Part shown: in pieces, positions 61,319-64,000 of the stretch
Layout of the letters: every line of letters begins with the position of its first letter
Numbering within the stretch: position 1 is the stretch's first letter
From: JAENVT01 sp963773085
Lineage (GTDB): Bacteria > Actinomycetota > Acidimicrobiia > Acidimicrobiales > Ilumatobacteraceae
Direction of reading: 5' to 3'
Assembly (NCBI GenBank): GCA_963773085.1
Contig: CAVYZS010000018.1
Span: forward strand, 744,001-808,000
Length of the DNA stretch: 64,000 bases
Notes under the pieces: generated by a model
What the model saw: the letters and a program-made list of their open reading frames with translations, nothing else
Told to the model about the DNA's origin: nothing
The model's database searches: none
Program-made: the position numbers and the translations under genes

Positions 61319-61354
61319 ATGTCCGCCGCTCGCACCCTTCTTCTGCTTATGTAG
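61319..61354 (+). CDS. Leucine leader peptide for leuA attenuation
   Basis: An 11-residue ORF, MSAARTLLLLM, with codons CTT CTT CTG CTT before ATG and TAG. Four consecutive Leu codons, a promoter directly in front and a hairpin beginning at the last base of the stop codon are the marks of a leucine attenuator. An in-frame ATG at 61289 would add ten residues but lies inside the promoter, so the shorter form is preferred. Its only expected role is to sense charged tRNA-Leu. Confidence 0.85.
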   Translation: MSAARTLLLLM

Positions 61355-61419
61355 GGCAAGCGCCACATATTCGCGCTTGCCCGCACCCCCGCCGATCGGC
61401 CGGGGGGTCCTTCATTTTT
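61354..61419 (+). terminator. Leucine attenuator: two hairpins and T-rich tract before leuA
   Basis: Hairpin 1 is GGGCAAGCGC (61354-61363) with GCGCTTGCCC (61373-61382). Hairpin 2 is CCCCCGCCGA with TCGGC, a bulged C, and GGGGG (61386-61407), followed by TCCTTCATTTTT (61408-61419), a good intrinsic terminator 45 bases before leuA. Both start and order mirror the cimA leader, where the first stem also begins at the G of the TAG. The exact antiterminator pairing needs computation. Confidence 0.8.
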
Positions 61420-61463
61420 CAAGTCGTTTCGCCCATCCGCACGTGCTCCACAGAAAGCCAGCC

Positions 61464-63149
61464 ATGTCTCCGCAACCAGTCACCCCGAAGCCCATGAAGT
61501 TCGACAAGTACAAGCCGTTCGTGCCGGTCGTGCTCCATGACCGCACCTGGCCCAATGTGGTCATCGACAAGGCCCCGCTGTGGTGCAGCGTCGATCTTCG
61601 TGACGGCAATCAGGCCCTGATCGATCCGATGGACCCGCAACGCAAGAGACACATGTTCGAGGCCCTGGTGAAGATGGGTTTCAAGGAGATCGAAGTCGGA
61701 TTTCCGTCGGCAAGCCAGCCTGACTACGACTTCGTCCGTCAACTCATCGAAGAAGATCTGATCCCCGATGATGTCGAGATCCAGGTGCTCGTGCAATGCC
61801 GACCGGAATTGATCGAGCGCACGTACGAATGCCTGCAGGGCGCGTCCCGGGCGATCGTGCACTTCTACAACTCGACCAACCCGCTGCAGCGCGAGGTGGT
61901 GTTCGGACTCGACATGGACGGCATCGTCGACATCGCGGTCAACGCGGCAAAGCTGTGCCGCAAACTCGAGCAGACAATGGGGCGTACCGAGATTCGATAC
62001 GAGTATTCGCCCGAGAGCTTCACCCTCACCGAGCCAGAATTCGCCATCCGAATCTGCGAGGCGGTGATGGACGTGGTCGAGCCCACCCCCGAGAAGCCGC
62101 TGATCGTCAACCTGCCGGCCACGGTGGAGTGCTACACGCCCAACGTCTACGGCGACGTGATCGAGTGGTTCGGTAGATCCATCCGCAACCGCGATTCGGT
62201 CGTCATCAGCCTGCATCCCCACAACGATCGTGGTTGTGCCGTCGCCGCTGCCGAGTTCGGGGTGATGGCCGGCGCCGACCGCGTCGAGGGAACGCTGTTC
62301 GGCAACGGCGAGCGAACCGGCAACGTCGACATCGTCAACCTGGCGATGAATCTGTTCAGCAACGGTGTCGACCCCGAACTCGACATCACCGACATCGACG
62401 CCCTTCGTCGCGTCGCCGAATACTGCAATCGCCTGCCGGTGCACCCGCGCCATCCGTACGCCGGCGATCTCGTCTACACAGCATTCAGCGGCAGCCACCA
62501 AGATGCGATCAAGAAGGGGTTCGAGGCACTACCCGACGACTACGACCGATGGGGCGTGCCGTACCTGCCGATCGATCCGAAACATGTCGGACGTTCGTAT
62601 GAAGCGGTTATCCGTGTCAACTCGCAGTCGGGCAAGGGTGGAGTTGCCTACATGATGAAGTCCGAGCATGGATTCGAGTTGCCGCGACGGCTGCAGATCG
62701 AGTTCTCCAAGACCATCCAACACATCACCGAGGATTCCGGCACCGAGATCAGTCCGGTCGTGATGTGGGAGGCGTTCCAGCAGCACTACCTGCCGACCGA
62801 ACCACGGTTCCGCCTCAACAGCCACGAGTTGCGCAGTGACTCGGCCACCGGTCGCACGTCGATCACTGCCCAGTTGGTGGTCGACGGTGCGCCGGTGACG
62901 ATCGTCGGCGAGGGCAACGGGCCGATCGATGCGTTCGTCCACGCCCTCCGCGATGGAGTCGATGCTGACCTGAACGTGCTCGACTACGCCGAACACGCAA
63001 TCGGGCAGGGCTCCGAGGCAAACGCCGTCGCCTACGTCGAAACATCCGAGCCGGACGGCGTCGTGTTGTGGGGCGTCGGAGTCGACCCCAACATCATCAC
63101 CGCGTCACTGAGGGCGGTATTGAACGCTCACGAACGGCATCGGTTGTAA
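61464..63149 (+). CDS. leuA: 2-isopropylmalate synthase
   Basis: A 561-residue enzyme condensing acetyl-CoA with 2-oxoisovalerate, the first committed step to leucine. It is the actinobacterial/yeast type II LeuA: KYKPFVPVVLHDRTWPNVVIDKAPLWCSVDLRDGNQALIDPM at the start (metal Asp), SLHPHNDRGCAVAAAE (metal His pair), GTLFGNGERTGNVDIVNLAMN, and a C-terminal regulatory domain (EGNGPIDAFVHALR). It should be feedback-inhibited by leucine. The upstream leader adds transcriptional control by charged tRNA-Leu. Confidence 0.96.
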   Translation: MSPQPVTPKPMKFDKYKPFVPVVLHDRTWPNVVIDKAPLWCSVDLRDGNQALIDPMDPQRKRHMFEALVKMGFKEIEVGFPSASQPDYDFVRQLIEEDLIPDDVEIQVLVQCRPELIERTYECLQGASRAIVHFYNSTNPLQREVVFGLDMDGIVDIAVNAAKLCRKLEQTMGRTEIRYEYSPESFTLTEPEFAIRICEAVMDVVEPTPEKPLIVNLPATVECYTPNVYGDVIEWFGRSIRNRDSVVISLHPHNDRGCAVAAAEFGVMAGADRVEGTLFGNGERTGNVDIVNLAMNLFSNGVDPELDITDIDALRRVAEYCNRLPVHPRHPYAGDLVYTAFSGSHQDAIKKGFEALPDDYDRWGVPYLPIDPKHVGRSYEAVIRVNSQSGKGGVAYMMKSEHGFELPRRLQIEFSKTIQHITEDSGTEISPVVMWEAFQQHYLPTEPRFRLNSHELRSDSATGRTSITAQLVVDGAPVTIVGEGNGPIDAFVHALRDGVDADLNVLDYAEHAIGQGSEANAVAYVETSEPDGVVLWGVGVDPNIITASLRAVLNAHERHRL

Positions 63150-63160
63150 AGTCACTGCTC

Positions 63161-63313
63161 ATGATGCGTTGGCTACAGCGATTGTTCTGGCTCGGTGTGT
63201 TCATGGGTGCCGGTTATGGCGCTTATCAGGCTTGGACAGCGACGACAATCGCCCGCCGCAACCGCAACGTCGCAGTCTCCGACGACATGGCCACCGCTGC
63301 CGACAAGCCATGA
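63161..63313 (+). CDS. Small single-pass membrane protein
   Basis: A 50-residue protein starting MMRWLQRLFWLGVFMGAGYGAYQAW, a short basic head and one transmembrane helix with glycine-spaced GxGYG, then a polar tail. It starts 11 bases after leuA and ends 7 bases before the next small gene. Function unknown; it may be co-transcribed with leuA or form a unit with the sunset-domain gene. Confidence 0.6.
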   Translation: MMRWLQRLFWLGVFMGAGYGAYQAWTATTIARRNRNVAVSDDMATAADKP

Positions 63314-63320
63314 CGGCGAG

Positions 63321-63515
63321 ATGGTCGCTTCCGCCCCGCGCTGGGTGTCTCCGGTCGACGGTGACTGCCCCGATGGCTACCCGGTGAAGGCGAACGAAAA
63401 CTCCAGGATCTACCACGTGCCCGGTGGGCGGTTCTACGCTCGCACCGTCGCAGAGCGCTGCTACGCCAACGCCGACGACGCGGTTGCCGACGGCTATCGT
63501 CCGGCGAAGGCATGA
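63321..63515 (+). CDS. Sunset-domain small protein
   Basis: A 64-residue protein whose core CPDGYPVKANENSRIYHVPGGRFYARTVAERCYANADDAVADGYRPAKA matches the sunset-type domain (IKGN...IYHxPG...Y...ERCFA...A...GYRxA) found in actinobacterial secreted and nuclease-associated proteins. Two Cys are placed as in the family. The ATG at 63321 is the only sensible in-frame start; a weak GGCGAG precedes it. Confidence 0.72.
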   Translation: MVASAPRWVSPVDGDCPDGYPVKANENSRIYHVPGGRFYARTVAERCYANADDAVADGYRPAKA

Positions 63516-63545
63516 GTCGCCAATGATGCAGGAGACGTACAAGCT

Positions 63546-63737
63546 ATGAGAGTCATCGTGGATTTCGATGTGTGTGCGTCGACCGGCTCGTGCATGCAGG
63601 TTTGCCCTGAGGTGTTCGAAGTGCGCAGCGACGGATTCCTGTACATCCTCCAGGAAGAACCAGGGGAAGAACTGCGCGACAAAGTCACGCAGGCCGCAGA
63701 CCTGTGCCCCACTGGAGCGATCACTCTCGAGGACTAG
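63546..63737 (+). CDS. Small ferredoxin
   Basis: A 63-residue iron-sulphur protein: VDFDVCASTGSCMQVCPEVFEV and DLCPTGAITLED. The cluster Cys are C-x5-C-x3-C plus the late CP, the spacing of the single-cluster ferredoxins that serve cytochromes P450 and other monooxygenases. Four Cys would allow [4Fe-4S], although many relatives hold [3Fe-4S]. No redox partner gene is adjacent. GGAGACGTACAAGCT precedes the ATG. Confidence 0.9.
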   Translation: MRVIVDFDVCASTGSCMQVCPEVFEVRSDGFLYILQEEPGEELRDKVTQAADLCPTGAITLED

Positions 63738-63881
63738 CGCGTTCGGGGTTACGTCCAGGTCTTGAGAAAACCTTGTCTCACCTGCGACGCCGCGCTCCCG
63801 ATACCTTTCACGCGCACCAGGACCAAACCAATCGAGGTCTTAGGACGTGTCATTGCAGAACGATGACAGAAAGGTGTCGCC

Positions 63882-64000
63882 TTGGAACGTCGACTCGCAA
63901 TCACCTACGCAGTATCAGCGACCGCAACCCTCAGCTTTGCCTGTGTGGCGATAGCAACCGCCGGCGGCGGGCTCTTCGTGGAGGCCGCCCCGAACTCGAA
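63882..64000 (+). CDS. N-terminus of an exported or membrane protein (3'-partial)
   Basis: A TTG at 63882 follows AGAAAGGTG and opens a frame to the window end: MERRLAITYAVSATATLSFACVAIATAGGGLFVEAAPNS. The basic start and long hydrophobic segment indicate a signal peptide or membrane anchor. The rest is outside the window, so no function can be given. The 144-base gap before it, after the ferredoxin, holds nothing clear. Confidence 0.45.
   Translation, partial: MERRLAITYAVSATATLSFACVAIATAGGGLFVEAAPNS

Noticed and set aside
1..64000. CRISPR array
   Set aside because: No regularly spaced near-identical 25-40-base direct repeats with unique spacers of constant length were seen. The 43-base periodic units at 40.8 kb share only 14 bases and are few.

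Overview
The window comes from a high-GC actinobacterium, most likely class Acidimicrobiia (Ilumatobacter-like). Pointers are an F420-type luciferase-like oxidoreductase and F420/PPOX proteins, an actinobacterial-type LeuA, an IclR (LtbR/NdgR-type) gene divergent from leuCD, a large NAD-type glutamate dehydrogenase, many GTG starts with 1-4 base overlaps, and many start codons lying 7-9 bases after a TANNNT-like -10 box (leaderless transcripts). The class is inferred from protein resemblance only; no 16S gene is present.

Layout. 1-9.3 kb: SDR and LLM oxidoreductases, VOC protein, ClpP, an SRPBCC-ArsR pair behind a palindromic operator, a PAQR/hemolysin III protein, glutaminyl-tRNA synthetase, a ClC channel and two secreted proteins. 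9.3-13.9 kb: a decayed accessory block (PQQ-repeat remnant, frameshifted patatin, gene debris, frameshifted Fic, integrase C-terminal remnant) ending exactly at tRNA-Glu. 13.9-24.2 kb: tRNA-Glu, tRNA-Gln, YdcF, GltX, glutamate dehydrogenase, a VIT-family transporter, and a three-gene flavin electron-transfer operon (ferric-reductase-like protein, FMN-binding protein, ApbE). 24.3-33.9 kb: a type IV pilus/pseudopilus locus whose last gene encodes a prepilin fused to about 1500 residues of adhesin-like repeats; several of its other genes are frameshifted. 34-36.5 kb: an ECF sigma gene with an in-frame stop and a membrane-anchored partner with a duplicated repeat domain. 37-64 kb: mainly metabolism.

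Branched-chain amino acid synthesis dominates the right half: citramalate synthase (isoleucine), ilvE-leuB, leuCD with its IclR regulator, and leuA. Two of these genes carry short leader peptides with runs of the cognate codon, followed by hairpins and T-rich tracts: four Ile codons before citramalate synthase and four Leu codons before leuA. These are clear candidate transcription attenuators, and neither leader is visible to a normal ORF search. Arginase/agmatinase and homospermidine synthase suggest polyamine synthesis; PutA with a divergent AraC regulator, and glutamate dehydrogenase, handle proline and glutamate.

Single-base frameshifts recur (SDR, patatin, Fic, glutamate dehydrogenase, pilB, pilC, pilin genes), and the sigma gene has an in-frame stop. 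Some may be sequencing errors (one sits in a six-base homopolymer), but their concentration in the pilus and accessory regions also fits real gene decay.
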